Assembly: GCA_002842755.1 (NCBI GenBank)
Contig: PHDU01000002.1
Location: 62,001-126,000, forward strand
Direction: 5' to 3'
DNA length: 64,000 nucleotides
DNA from: Bacteroidetes bacterium HGW-Bacteroidetes-1
GTDB taxonomy: Bacteria > Bacteroidota > Bacteroidia > Bacteroidales > F082
Both the position numbers and the translations under genes were made by a program. The notes beneath the pieces are model-generated. The model was not told where the DNA came from and ran no database searches. It saw only the letters and a program-made list of their open reading frames with translations. Below, piece by piece: positions 1 to 8,027 of the stretch. Each line of letters begins with the position of its first letter. Positions within the stretch are counted from its first letter, which is position 1.

Positions 1-409
1 AGGCATCAACATCCTGATTTGTATTTTTACTTTTATTGTTGATTACTTTTTTTAGTAGAATATCTGCCGGGTTTTCGCCTGCAACAATTACTACTTCTTC
101 AAGGTTAATATTATCGGATGCCAATACGAAGTTTATTTCCTGAAAACGAAACAATTTAATGGCTTGTGTTTGTCTTTTATAGCCAATAAAAGTTGCAGCT
201 ACCGAATCTGATTTTATTTTAGTTTCAAAATAATAGACCCCTTCAAAATCAGTGGTGGTGCCCACATTGGTTCCAACAAGGAAAACATTCACAAAAGGTA
301 ATGGTTCACCAGTAGTTTCATCTGTTACTTTTCCCCTTATTTTGGTAATCTGACCAAACACAACAAGATTGGTAACAAAAAATATGAGCATTAAAATCAA
401 CCTTTTCAT
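1..409 (-). CDS. DUF5686/carboxypeptidase-regulatory-like domain protein, N-terminal part (partial)
   Basis: The frame runs off the left edge of the window, so only about 136 N-terminal codons are visible and it is missing from the ORF track. It starts at the ATG ending at 409 with a signal peptide (MKRLILMLIFFVTNLVVFGQ). A carboxypeptidase-regulatory-like beta-sandwich follows (residues 22-105, GKVTDETTGEPLPFVNVFL). The next stretch, NPADILLKKVINNK, resembles the opening of the DUF5686 region, where related Bacteroidota proteins carry a similar Asn-Pro-Ala helix. Family members are usually long outer-membrane proteins of unknown function. The gene lies about 50 bp downstream of the AhpD-like gene on the same strand, so co-transcription from kdsD onwards is plausible. 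The assignment is good for the first domain and moderate for DUF5686. Confidence 0.7.
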   Translation of the reverse strand, partial: MKRLILMLIFFVTNLVVFGQITKIRGKVTDETTGEPLPFVNVFLVGTNVGTTTDFEGVYYFETKIKSDSVAATFIGYKRQTQAIKLFRFQEINFVLASDNINLEEVVIVAGENPADILLKKVINNKSKNTNQDVDA

Positions 410-460
410 ACTACAAAAAAGATCGCTATTACAAAAATTGCATTCAAAACATAGGAAGTA

Positions 461-808
461 TTAATTATCCGAGACGAGTTCGTCCCAAAACTCCAATGCT
501 CTGCGCGTGTGAGGTATAACAATCGTTCCCCCAACAAGATTTGCCACACCAAATATTTCCATAATTTCATCGGTTGTAACATCCAATTCATAGCATTTTT
601 GGAGATGATAATAAATACAGTCATCACATTTCAGAACCATCGAAGCTACCAAACCAAGCATTTCCTTGGTTCGCGCATCCAAAACTCCCGGTTCATATGT
701 CAGGGTATCAAGACTATATATGCGTTTCATTATTTTATTATTCGGCGCAGCCATCATTCTGTCGTTCATTCGCTTGCGAAAACTATTGAAAGCCTCTATT
801 TTACTCAT
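461..808 (-). CDS. Carboxymuconolactone decarboxylase family (AhpD-like) protein
   Basis: This 115-residue, all-helical protein matches the AhpD/CMD fold in length and in its core motif. Residues 61-72 read CDDCIYYHLQKC, the CxxC-x3-H arrangement that forms the redox site in AhpD-like proteins, preceded by the helix RTKEMLGLVASMVLKC. The absence of a signal peptide suggests a cytoplasmic protein. Family members include alkylhydroperoxidase partners and gamma-carboxymuconolactone decarboxylases; with the CxxC present a disulfide or peroxide role is more likely than ring-cleavage chemistry, but the substrate cannot be read from sequence. It sits 49 bp downstream of kdsD on the same strand and is probably co-transcribed with it. 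Confidence 0.85.
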   Translation of the reverse strand: MSKIEAFNSFRKRMNDRMMAAPNNKIMKRIYSLDTLTYEPGVLDARTKEMLGLVASMVLKCDDCIYYHLQKCYELDVTTDEIMEIFGVANLVGGTIVIPHTRRALEFWDELVSDN

Positions 809-857
809 TGTAATTTGTTGTTCTGTTAAGTAATTAGTTTTTGGATTTTCATGGTTT

Positions 858-1823
858 TTAAAGAATCCCCTCTCTTAAAATGTCATGTAAATGGATAACA
901 CCTTTATAAAACCCTTCTTGCATTACAGGAAGCTGCGTAATATTATGCTGCCTCATAATGCTTAGTGCATCAACTACAAGTTCAGTGGATTCAATACATT
1001 TTGGTGTTTTTGTCATGATATCCATCGCTTTCACAAGATCGATACGTGTATTCTCCATCAACATTCTCCGTAAGTCACCGTCAGTAATAATACCGATTAG
1101 TTTTGTGCCATCCAGTACTGCTGTAGCTCCAAGGCGCTTTGTTGAAATTTCGACAATCACCTTTCTCAAATCGTCAAAAGGCTGAACAGCAGGTTTGTCA
1201 TTTTTTTGATAAACATCATCCACGCGCAAGTACAATTGCTTTCCAAGCGCTCCACCAGGATGAAATCGTGCAAAATCAGCAGCCGAAAAACCTCTGCATT
1301 CTAAAAGGCTTACGGCCAGTGCATCACCCATTACCAGCTGTGCAGTTGTACTAGCTGTAGGCGCAAGATTATTTGGACAAGCCTCTTTTGGAACTGATAC
1401 ATCCAATACAAAATCGGTTTGTTGGGCAAGATAAGAATTAACATTACCCACAATTGCAATCATTCTATTACCCCTGGATTTCAAAAGTGGCATGAGCAAC
1501 TTTATTTCCGGCGTTTCACCACTTTTCGACAATAATATAATGATGTCCTCCGGGCGAATTATTCCAAGATCACCATGAATGGCATCAGCGGCATGCATAA
1601 AAACGGCCGTAGTACCTGTAGAATTGAGCGTTGCAACAATCTTTTGAGCAATTATGGCGCTCTTACCAATCCCACTTACTATTACGCTTCCTTTCCCTAG
1701 GTAGATTAACTGTACAACCTGCGCAAATGTCTCGTTGATAGAATTCCCAAGACCAGCAATTGCATCACGTTCGTTTTCAACTACTTGTTTGCCAATATGT
1801 TTTATTTCTTCGTTGGTTTTCAA
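858..1823 (-). CDS. kdsD: Arabinose-5-phosphate isomerase (KpsF/GutQ family)
   Basis: The enzyme interconverts D-ribulose 5-phosphate and D-arabinose 5-phosphate, the first step towards KDO for lipopolysaccharide. The 321 residues have the family architecture: a SIS sugar-isomerase domain (about 40-175) with GIGKSA, the SKSGETPE phosphosugar-binding loop and HGDLG, then two CBS domains (about 205-320). The active-site region CPNNLAPTASTT and the FHPGGALG segment are intact. Length is normal for KdsD/KpsF. The ATG at 1823 is supported by the immediate start of the family N-terminal helix (MKTNEEIKHIGKQVV). It is the first gene of a likely minus-strand unit with the AhpD-like and DUF5686 genes and is divergent from recQ. 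A GutQ-type paralogue cannot be distinguished. Confidence 0.93.
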   Translation of the reverse strand: MKTNEEIKHIGKQVVENERDAIAGLGNSINETFAQVVQLIYLGKGSVIVSGIGKSAIIAQKIVATLNSTGTTAVFMHAADAIHGDLGIIRPEDIIILLSKSGETPEIKLLMPLLKSRGNRMIAIVGNVNSYLAQQTDFVLDVSVPKEACPNNLAPTASTTAQLVMGDALAVSLLECRGFSAADFARFHPGGALGKQLYLRVDDVYQKNDKPAVQPFDDLRKVIVEISTKRLGATAVLDGTKLIGIITDGDLRRMLMENTRIDLVKAMDIMTKTPKCIESTELVVDALSIMRQHNITQLPVMQEGFYKGVIHLHDILREGIL

Positions 1824-2272
1824 TCCGTCTATTAAAGTTAATCCGATTTAATTTTTAGATACCATCCATTACCATGCAAAAACAAAAGTAATAAAATATA
1901 CACTCAGGAAAAGTTGACATGAAGGTATTGAAAGCAAACAATTCTGAAAACATGCTTGAAGCAGAGAAAATTTTTGAGCTCACATTCATATCATCTAACC
2001 TGAATCATTTTTAAACAGTTTAATTTTATCAATGTTTATGATTGAAGAAAAATGTTTAACGAAAAATTTTTAAAGAAATTTTACGCATTTTATCAGTTTC
2101 AACCAATCACAACCGTTCCCATTCTCGCATTAATAGCATTGCAAAACGGAACATAAGATATATTTAAGGTCAATTAAGATATATATTTTTCATATACCAT
2201 TAATAACCAGTTATATAAAAACATTTTTACATAATTTATTCCCAACTCATTAATTTTTTTTAAATAAAAATG
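1824..2272. other. Divergent intergenic region kdsD/recQ
   Basis: This very AT-rich region separates the divergent kdsD and recQ genes. A CAAAAGTA at 1883-1890 reads TACTTTTG on the minus strand and could be the -7 element of kdsD, but no matching -33 TTG was found at the usual distance. A 31-codon ATG frame (1919-2014) has no family features and was not called. Nothing else recognisable is present. Confidence 0.4.
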
Positions 2273-2305
2273 TTGAGTGTAAGAATCTTTTATTGCTTAT
2301 ATTTG
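2273..2305 (+). promoter_or_regulatory. Putative Bacteroidota-type promoter of recQ
   Basis: TTG at 2273-2275 and TATATTTG at 2298-2305 fit the Bacteroidota -33/-7 pattern (TTG, about 19-22 nt, TAnnTTTG) with a 22-nt spacer. The -7 box lies about 100 bp upstream of the recQ ATG, so the transcript would have a moderate leader. The match was made by eye. Confidence 0.45.
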
Positions 2306-2407
2306 TGTTATATGTCGGGGGCGGATGTAATGATTGTTGAAAGATTGCGTTACACGAGCAAAGGAATCCGGCAATTAATATAGTTACACTAATTTTAGAA
2401 AAAGAGA

Positions 2408-4612
2408 ATGCCCAGGAAGGATGATTATGGTCTGCACGAGTTGCTGAAGAAAATATTTGGTTTTGATCAGTTCAAAGGAAATCAAGAATCTATTATAAAA
2501 AGTGTTCTGGATAATAATGATACTTTTGTTGTGATGCCAACAGGTGGTGGCAAATCATTATGTTATCAATTACCGGCTCTGATGAATGAGGGTACTGCTA
2601 TTGTAGTTTCGCCCTTGATCGCATTAATGAAGAATCAGGTTGATGCTATACGTAATTTTGGAACCGACTTTGGTATAGCACATGTAATGAACTCTTCTTT
2701 ATCACGCGCAGAATTGACACAAGTGCGTGAAGATCTTATTGCAAAGAAAACAAAACTACTTTATGTAGCACCTGAATCGCTCACAAAAGATGAAACTGTT
2801 GAATTCCTTAAATCCTTAAAGATTTCATTTTTCGCCATTGATGAAGCACATTGTATTTCGGAATGGGGTCATGATTTCAGACCTGAATACAGGCGATTAC
2901 GCCCAATAATGGATGCTATCGATAAAAAGCTTCCCGTGATTGCGCTTACTGCAACTGCTACAGTTAAAGTTCAGCAGGATATTCTTAAGAACCTTGAAAT
3001 CCCCAATGCAAAAATCTTTAAATCCTCGTTTGACAGACCAAACCTATATTATGAGGTAAGGCCAAAAACAAGCGATGTGAGTAAAGACATTATTAAATAC
3101 ATCAAGAATAACCCGGGAAAATCGGGTATTGTTTACTGCCTTAGCCGTAAAAAGGTTGAAGAAATTGCAGAGACTCTGGTCGTAAACGGAATCCGTGCAC
3201 TACCTTATCATGCTGGCCTTGACGGTGCAACCCGTAGAATGAATCAGGATAAGTTTCTGATGGAAGAAGTTGAGGTAATTGTTGCTACCATAGCATTTGG
3301 CATGGGAATAGACAAACCTGATATCCGCTTCGTCATTCACCATGATATGCCCAAAAGTCTGGAAGGTTATTATCAGGAAACCGGAAGATCAGGCCGTGAT
3401 GACGGTGAGGGAAATTGCATTGCTTTCTACAATTATGAGGATATTCAGAAGTTGGAAAAGTTCATGAAAGACAAGCACGTTGCTGAACAGGAAATAGCCA
3501 AAGAGCTACTCAACGAAACGGTTACTTATGCTGAATCCTCAATTTGCAGACACAAGCTTTTGTTACATTATTTTGGAGAAGTATATGAAAAAGACAATTG
3601 TGGAGCCTGCGACAACTGTCTAAATCCTAAAGTGAAATTCGATGGTCAGGAGGAAGTGAAACTTGTTCTTGAATCCATATTGAGTGTAAAACAACTTTTT
3701 AAAGCAAAGCATATCAGCGAATTGCTTGCAGGTAAAAAAACCGGCGATATCAAGAATGCCAAGCACGATACCAATGAATTTTTTGGAGCAGGCGAAGATG
3801 AGGATGAAAAATTCTGGAATGCCGTTATTCGACAGGCCTTGATTCAAAGACTTATAGCAAAAGACATCGAAAACTATGGTATTTTAAAGGTAACCAAGGA
3901 AGGCAAAGATTTCATCAAAAACCCACACTCAATCATGCTCGCTAAAGATCATGATTATGAGAATCCTGACGATGATGATTTCGAAAACGCAAAAGCAACA
4001 GGCCCAAAAGGTAGCGGAACTGACACCCAACTTTTTAGCATGTTGAAAGATTTGCGTAAAGCACTCTCTAAAAAAGAAAACCTTCCCCCCTTTGTCATCT
4101 TCCAGGACCCCTCTCTCGAAGATATGGCCATTCAATATCCCATTAAACAGGAGGAACTAACCCAGATTGTTGGTGTTGGAACAGGTAAAGCTTTGAAATA
4201 TGGGGAACCTTTTCTGAAGTTGATTCGGCAATATGTTGAAGAAAACGATATCATTCGTCCCAATGATATGGTTGTAAAATCAGTTGTGAATAAATCAGGA
4301 TTAAAAGTTTACATTATTCAAAATATCGACAGGAAAATACCACTCGAAGATCTTGCAAATGCAAAAAATCTTTCGTTTGATGAACTTCTGACTGAAATTG
4401 AAAGTATTGTAGCAAGCGGAACTCGTATTGATATTGGATACTATATTGAAGAGTTTGTTGATGAATATCATCAGGAAGACATTTATGAATATTTCAACGA
4501 AGCAGATAGCGACTCCGTTGAAGACGCACTTAAAACTTTAGGAGAGTCAGAATATACTGAAGAAGAAATAAGGTTGATGCGTATCAAATTTATGTCGGAG
4601 ATTGGAAACTAG
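2408..4612 (+). CDS. recQ: ATP-dependent DNA helicase RecQ
   Basis: This is a 3'-5' DNA helicase acting in recombination and repair. The domains occur in standard order. The SF2 helicase core has Walker A TGGGKS (residues 45-50), DEAH (145-148), a TATATVKVQQD motif III region and motif VI QETGRSGRDD. The RQC zinc site uses CRHK with CGACDNC (about 380-412), and a winged-helix region follows. An HRDC domain lies at about 540-620 (LFSMLKDLRKALSKK). A further acidic helical tail of about 100 residues follows HRDC; this makes the protein (734 aa) longer than E. coli RecQ and is common in Bacteroidota. The start MPRKDDYGLHELLKKIFG begins directly with the family N-terminus. All catalytic motifs are intact. 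Confidence 0.97.
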   Translation: MPRKDDYGLHELLKKIFGFDQFKGNQESIIKSVLDNNDTFVVMPTGGGKSLCYQLPALMNEGTAIVVSPLIALMKNQVDAIRNFGTDFGIAHVMNSSLSRAELTQVREDLIAKKTKLLYVAPESLTKDETVEFLKSLKISFFAIDEAHCISEWGHDFRPEYRRLRPIMDAIDKKLPVIALTATATVKVQQDILKNLEIPNAKIFKSSFDRPNLYYEVRPKTSDVSKDIIKYIKNNPGKSGIVYCLSRKKVEEIAETLVVNGIRALPYHAGLDGATRRMNQDKFLMEEVEVIVATIAFGMGIDKPDIRFVIHHDMPKSLEGYYQETGRSGRDDGEGNCIAFYNYEDIQKLEKFMKDKHVAEQEIAKELLNETVTYAESSICRHKLLLHYFGEVYEKDNCGACDNCLNPKVKFDGQEEVKLVLESILSVKQLFKAKHISELLAGKKTGDIKNAKHDTNEFFGAGEDEDEKFWNAVIRQALIQRLIAKDIENYGILKVTKEGKDFIKNPHSIMLAKDHDYENPDDDDFENAKATGPKGSGTDTQLFSMLKDLRKALSKKENLPPFVIFQDPSLEDMAIQYPIKQEELTQIVGVGTGKALKYGEPFLKLIRQYVEENDIIRPNDMVVKSVVNKSGLKVYIIQNIDRKIPLEDLANAKNLSFDELLTEIESIVASGTRIDIGYYIEEFVDEYHQEDIYEYFNEADSDSVEDALKTLGESEYTEEEIRLMRIKFMSEIGN

Positions 4613-4700
4613 AACCCTCTGCCGGTGATAGAATTATCTCTATGCTTAATTTTTATCAAATAATTTGAAAGTTCAATTAGCATTTGAAGATGTAAAAACC

Positions 4701-5111
4701 ATGAATAAGCATTTTAAAAGTACTGTTTTATTTTTTTCTAGAATAGGTTTTAGAATGCTAATTGTTCTGTTTTTTACAGCAGCGGCGAGTACGATTTTTT
4801 CATGTGCCAGAAACAAAACAGAATTTCCAGAACCTGATCTATTGCTTTCGGAAGAGCAAATGATTGATGTTATTCAGGACGTACACCTTGCAGAGGCTAC
4901 CTTGAATTTCAAGCGAAATATCGGTCAGGTTTTTGACAGGAATAAAACCATTTACTTCGACAGAATTTTTGTTGAACACGGCTTAACACCAGAAATCTTT
5001 GAGAAAAACCTGCTTTATTATAACCAGAAACCTGAGGTGATGGAAAAAATTTACGAAGAAGTAATTGCCAGACTTTTAGTTCAACAAGGGGAGATAACTG
5101 TTGAAAATTAA
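4701..5111 (+). CDS. DUF4296 domain-containing lipoprotein
   Basis: The ORF track begins at a TTG (4665), but the ATG at 4701 gives the more natural N-terminus: a basic stretch, a hydrophobic segment and a lipobox ending at the Cys of TIFSCARNK. The mature part contains EEQMIDVIQDVHLAEATL, the characteristic start of the DUF4296 family of small Bacteroidota envelope lipoproteins of unknown function, and continues with a helical segment ending at VQQGEITVEN. The protein is about 136 aa, a normal size. It follows recQ by about 90 bp. From memory of Bacteroidales genomes, DUF4296 genes often sit beside dihydroorotase and polyprenol-phosphate mannose synthase genes; here those genes are about 11 kb away. 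Confidence 0.8.
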   Translation: MNKHFKSTVLFFSRIGFRMLIVLFFTAAASTIFSCARNKTEFPEPDLLLSEEQMIDVIQDVHLAEATLNFKRNIGQVFDRNKTIYFDRIFVEHGLTPEIFEKNLLYYNQKPEVMEKIYEEVIARLLVQQGEITVEN

Positions 5112-5116
5112 ATGGA

Positions 5117-5524
5117 CTAGCGCGTGTATATAGCAAATCTTTTTTCTGTCGATCCTCCAACAATCAGAGAATAGTCAAAATCGATTCTTGAAGAGTTTTT
5201 ATAAATGCCAGTACCTGAGACCGTCCAATTACTTCCAATTATCTGAGAAGTTACATTCAGGGTTTTGCCTACAACTAGCGCAGTTGCTGAAGAACCTGAA
5301 CCAGCAAAATTTTTTAATAAAACTTCGGTTGAATTTGAAGGGTTCCTTTGAATTACTACCTCATAATTCAGTTTCGTTTCATTATCACTTACTGACCAAG
5401 TGCCAAGGAATATAGCTGAGGGATCATTTTCATCAGGTATAATATCATCATCTAAAGCACAACTATTAAAAGATAATGAAATAATAACTAATAAGATAAC
5501 GACAAAATACTTTTTTCTTTTCAT
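5117..5524 (-). CDS. Small hypothetical lipoprotein
   Basis: No family was recognised for this 135-residue protein. It has an N-terminal basic and hydrophobic segment (MKRKKYFVVILLVIISLSF) and a lipobox at NSCALDDD, followed by acidic residues, so it is predicted to be a lipoprotein. The mature part is predicted to be mostly beta (FLGTWSVSDNETKLNYEVVIQ, then short strands), resembling the small lipocalin-like or META-like lipoproteins of Bacteroidota; that resemblance is inference. Its stop is 6 bp from the stop of the convergent DUF4296 gene. Upstream, 20 bp separate it from the end of the thioredoxin-like gene on the same strand, so the two are probably co-transcribed. Confidence 0.7.
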   Translation of the reverse strand: MKRKKYFVVILLVIISLSFNSCALDDDIIPDENDPSAIFLGTWSVSDNETKLNYEVVIQRNPSNSTEVLLKNFAGSGSSATALVVGKTLNVTSQIIGSNWTVSGTGIYKNSSRIDFDYSLIVGGSTEKRFAIYTR

Positions 5525-5544
5525 TAAAACATTTGTTAAACCAA

Positions 5545-6339
5545 CTAATTGTTCCGAACTGCCAACTTTCTGATGACCATGCTCGAACCAATTGTTAATT
5601 CAACAAAATACATGCCATTCGGTAAAAACCCGGTTTCTATTTCAGGATTATTGATCCCTTTTTCCAAAATAACATTTTCAAACGGAATTGCTATTAATCG
5701 GCCACTCATTTCTTTCAGTTTGATTGTAATCAACTCTTGCTGGTCGAGTTCAAGGGACAATGTTATTCTGCTCGTTGCAGGATTAGGATAGATTTGAATA
5801 TCGTTATTTGAAAATGAGTTTTCTTTTTGACCAACAAGTAAGCCTCCTGCATTTATCACAGCTTCAATAATATTTTCTGCGGAAGGTTCCCAAATAAACT
5901 GTTCAGCGATGGCATGGTCAGGTTTAATGACAATTACAGTTGGGTAGGCTGCTACCAAATAAGAATCAAAAACTTTATTTCCACCCCCATCAAGTCCACT
6001 TGCACTTGGTAAGCTGATGTTGAACAACGAGTCAAAAAACCTCACATCTTCATTTGTTCCATTGTAATTAACACCCAGAAAAAAAACATTGCCTTGATTG
6101 AATCCAAAGTTTTCATAAGCTATCTGGAAATCATAAGCAAAGGTCTGACAAGGCCCACAAGAAGTTGAAAAGAAATCAACCACAACGATTTTATTTTGAT
6201 CAAGTATAGGAAATAAGTCAATTACTTCCCCATCAAGTGTCTTTACATTAAAATCAATAGCTGATGTCAAGGGAGTTTGAGCACCTGCATTGGTAAAAAA
6301 CAGAATAGTAAACAGGAAAGAGTATAGATAGTTTTTCAT
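5545..6339 (-). CDS. T9SS-sorted thioredoxin-like (TlpA/AhpC-type) protein
   Basis: A signal peptide (MKNYLYSFLFTILFFTNAGAQ) is followed by a thioredoxin-fold domain (about 25-160) with the active site VVDFFSTSCGPCQTF, i.e. an intact CxxC, and the cis-Pro region AAYPTVIVIKP. The C-terminal 80 residues form a Por-type sorting domain: IQIYPNPATSRITLSLEL, a middle MSGRLI segment and a final MYFVELTIGSSMVIRKLAV. The protein should therefore cross the outer membrane by the type IX system and be surface-anchored or released, unusual for TlpA-like proteins that normally work in the periplasm. A substrate cannot be assigned. A good Bacteroidota-type promoter lies upstream (6371-6400), and the small lipoprotein gene follows 20 bp downstream. 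Confidence 0.85.
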   Translation of the reverse strand: MKNYLYSFLFTILFFTNAGAQTPLTSAIDFNVKTLDGEVIDLFPILDQNKIVVVDFFSTSCGPCQTFAYDFQIAYENFGFNQGNVFFLGVNYNGTNEDVRFFDSLFNISLPSASGLDGGGNKVFDSYLVAAYPTVIVIKPDHAIAEQFIWEPSAENIIEAVINAGGLLVGQKENSFSNNDIQIYPNPATSRITLSLELDQQELITIKLKEMSGRLIAIPFENVILEKGINNPEIETGFLPNGMYFVELTIGSSMVIRKLAVRNN

Positions 6340-6370
6340 TTGAAGGTCAATTTTGATTGTGAATTTTTCA

Positions 6371-6400
6371 CAAAAGTAACCAAGATCATCAAAAAGTCAA
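6371..6400 (-). promoter_or_regulatory. Putative promoter of the thioredoxin-like gene
   Basis: On the minus strand TTGAC is followed after 19 nt by TACTTTTG, a good match to the Bacteroidota -33/-7 consensus. The -7 box ends 32 bp from the ATG at 6339. Confidence 0.55.
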
Positions 6401-6415
6401 GTTTTTTGTAAAAAA

Positions 6416-7255
6416 TCAATTGGATATTAAAGCTTTCACCTTATCAGCCAAACGACTGGCGCCAATTCTGAACAAACGATTATTAAGCCATTCGTCACCA
6501 ACAATATTTTTTACCAGTTTATAGTACAAGAGTGCTGATTCAGGGTCTGCAATTCCTCCGGCAGGTTTCAGACCTGCTTTTTTACCTGTTTTTTGATAAA
6601 ACTCATGAATTGTATCCAGCATTACCACAACTGCATCAGGAGTAGCAGCAGGATTAATCTTTCCGGTAGAAGTTTTCAGAAAATCTGCTCCGGCTAAAAG
6701 TGCGATTTCAGAAGCTTTGCGAATCAATTCTACCGATTTGAGTTCTCCTGTTTCAAGAATCACTTTTAAATGCGCATTACCACAAACCTCTTTAACTGCC
6801 TTTATCTCATTAAAAACTAAATCAAAATCACGCGCTATCATGCTGCCTCTCGATATCACCATATCAATTTCATCAGCGCCTTCAGATACTGCCCAACGAA
6901 CTTCAGCTAACTTAAGCTCTAACGGAATTTGCCCTGAAGGAAATGAACATGCAACAGTAGCAACCTGCAAAACTGAACCATTCAAGTGAGTTTTGGATTG
7001 CCTTACAAAAGGCATGTAAACACAAACTGCGGCAACTGCTGTACCATCTCCAACATTCTTGTAATCCAATGCCTTTTGGCATAATAATTCTATACTTTCA
7101 TTATTATCCGTAGCCTCAAGGGATGTGAGATCGATACAGTTGAAAATGGTTCGATAAGCATCCAGCACCTCTGTTTCATTTAGGATGACATTATCAATCC
7201 ATTGAATTTGATGACGTAAGTCATCTGCTGTTTTTGTATAGGATGAAAAATTCAT
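6416..7255 (-). CDS. deoC: Deoxyribose-phosphate aldolase
   Basis: DeoC cleaves 2-deoxy-D-ribose 5-phosphate to glyceraldehyde 3-phosphate and acetaldehyde in deoxynucleoside catabolism. The 279-residue TIM-barrel shows the family motifs: IDLTSLEATD near the N-terminus, VAAVCVYMPFV, EIDMVISRG, LKVILETGEL, the Schiff-base lysine region DFLKTSTGK and the phosphate-binding GLKPAGGI. It is somewhat longer than the 220-260-residue short form because of an N-terminal helical extension. All catalytic residues appear present. A well-spaced promoter lies immediately upstream, with the -7 box only 14 bp from the ATG, so the leader is predicted to be very short. Confidence 0.95.
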   Translation of the reverse strand: MNFSSYTKTADDLRHQIQWIDNVILNETEVLDAYRTIFNCIDLTSLEATDNNESIELLCQKALDYKNVGDGTAVAAVCVYMPFVRQSKTHLNGSVLQVATVACSFPSGQIPLELKLAEVRWAVSEGADEIDMVISRGSMIARDFDLVFNEIKAVKEVCGNAHLKVILETGELKSVELIRKASEIALLAGADFLKTSTGKINPAATPDAVVVMLDTIHEFYQKTGKKAGLKPAGGIADPESALLYYKLVKNIVGDEWLNNRLFRIGASRLADKVKALISN

Positions 7256-7268
7256 TGTTCGTTTTTTA

Positions 7269-7298
7269 CAAAGGTATCAAATTACAAAACGAATTCAA
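7269..7298 (-). promoter_or_regulatory. Putative promoter of deoC
   Basis: The minus strand reads TTGAATTC, then TACCTTTG, with 19 nt between TTG and the -7 box. The -7 box is 14 bp from the deoC ATG, predicting a leader of only a few nucleotides. Confidence 0.55.
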
Positions 7299-7489
7299 TT
7301 ATTTTACAACTCTACATAAATGTAATCCAATCTCCATATACGGAGAGTGTTTTCAAACATACGAAACAAAAAATGTTAGCCCGGGTTTTATAAAATATTT
7401 TATATTATTAATTATCAAAGATTTATAAAATAATTTATTTGGTTTTATTGATTTGGCATAAAGATTGACTTACAAAGGAGAAATAATAA

Positions 7490-7639
7490 ATGATGTTTTC
7501 CTTGAAACTAAAATCTTCTGAAAAAATTGAAAAGTATCACAAGTATTTTAAATGCTCCAGATGTGGTTACATATCTGTTGTAAAAGATGGTCTGTGTCCG
7601 ATTTGTTCAAAAGATGGTTTTAAATTAAAGTTGAAATAG
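7490..7639 (+). CDS. 49-residue zinc-ribbon microprotein
   Basis: This gene is below the length cut-off of the ORF track. The frame begins ATGATG at 7490 and ends at TAG 7637-7639. The protein is basic, with a helical N-terminus (MMFSLKLKSSEKIEKYHKY) and then a two-knuckle ribbon: FKCSRCGY, a 12-residue spacer and LCPICSKDG. Four cysteines in CxxC-CxxC spacing strongly suggest a rubredoxin- or zinc-ribbon-type metal site. An AAAGGAG purine run 9 nt before the ATG supports translation. The stop is 8 bp before the next small frame, so the two probably form a micro-operon. Function is unknown; a nucleic-acid-binding or metal-binding adaptor is possible but unproven. Confidence 0.65.
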   Translation: MMFSLKLKSSEKIEKYHKYFKCSRCGYISVVKDGLCPICSKDGFKLKLK

Positions 7640-7647
7640 ATTCTTCT

Positions 7648-7833
7648 ATGAAAATTAATGAACTCTACAATCAAAAAGACATCAACAATGAAGGCCTTGT
7701 TGAGTATCCCGTGAGAGATATTAAAGCCAAGGTTTATATAAATGGAACTAAGGTATTTTTTTTCGAGCTTGTTAACAACCAACAATGCTATCGTTTGTAT
7801 TCCATCATCAACAAACGATCCCTTTTTCTTTAA
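7648..7833 (+). CDS. Small hypothetical protein downstream of the zinc ribbon
   Basis: This 61-residue frame starts 8 bp after the stop of the zinc-ribbon gene on the same strand and ends before a strong hairpin terminator. The sequence (MKINELYNQKDINNEGLVEY, then two strands and SIINKRSLFL) has no signal peptide or membrane segment and matches no family I know. Coding is inferred from spacing, an ATG start and the shared downstream terminator, not from homology. An overlapping frame (7742-7963) in another phase is regarded as a shadow because it reads through the terminator. Confidence 0.45.
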   Translation: MKINELYNQKDINNEGLVEYPVRDIKAKVYINGTKVFFFELVNNQQCYRLYSIINKRSLFL

Positions 7834-7878
7834 CTTCCCTTCCCCCCGCCCCGGGGAAATTATGCAGCAGCCCGCAAA

Positions 7879-7912
7879 AAAAACCTCGCAACAGCCCTGT
7901 TGCGAGGTTTTT
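7879..7912. terminator. Bidirectional hairpin terminator
   Basis: A near-perfect inverted repeat, CCTCGCAACAG with CTGTTGCGAGG, is flanked by an A-run on the left and a T-run on the right, so it can end transcription from both the plus-strand micro-operon and, less likely, minus-strand malQ. It lies between converging genes. Confidence 0.85.
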
Positions 7913-8027
7913 GTTTTAATAAACTGTTCCAGCAAATTTCAAATTGAACCTACTAAACATTAAAAATCTTTTAAAGTCTTTTAGTAGTTCTCGAAACAAA
8001 ATAAAACAACCTTAGAAAAAATTTGAT

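Noticed and set aside
1919-2014. 31-codon ATG frame between kdsD and recQ
   Set aside because: It has no ribosome-binding site, homology pattern or neighbouring logic; likely chance.
7742-7963. 73-codon frame overlapping the small gene after the zinc ribbon
   Set aside because: It reads straight through the strong terminator hairpin and is in a different phase from the better-spaced 7648 gene.
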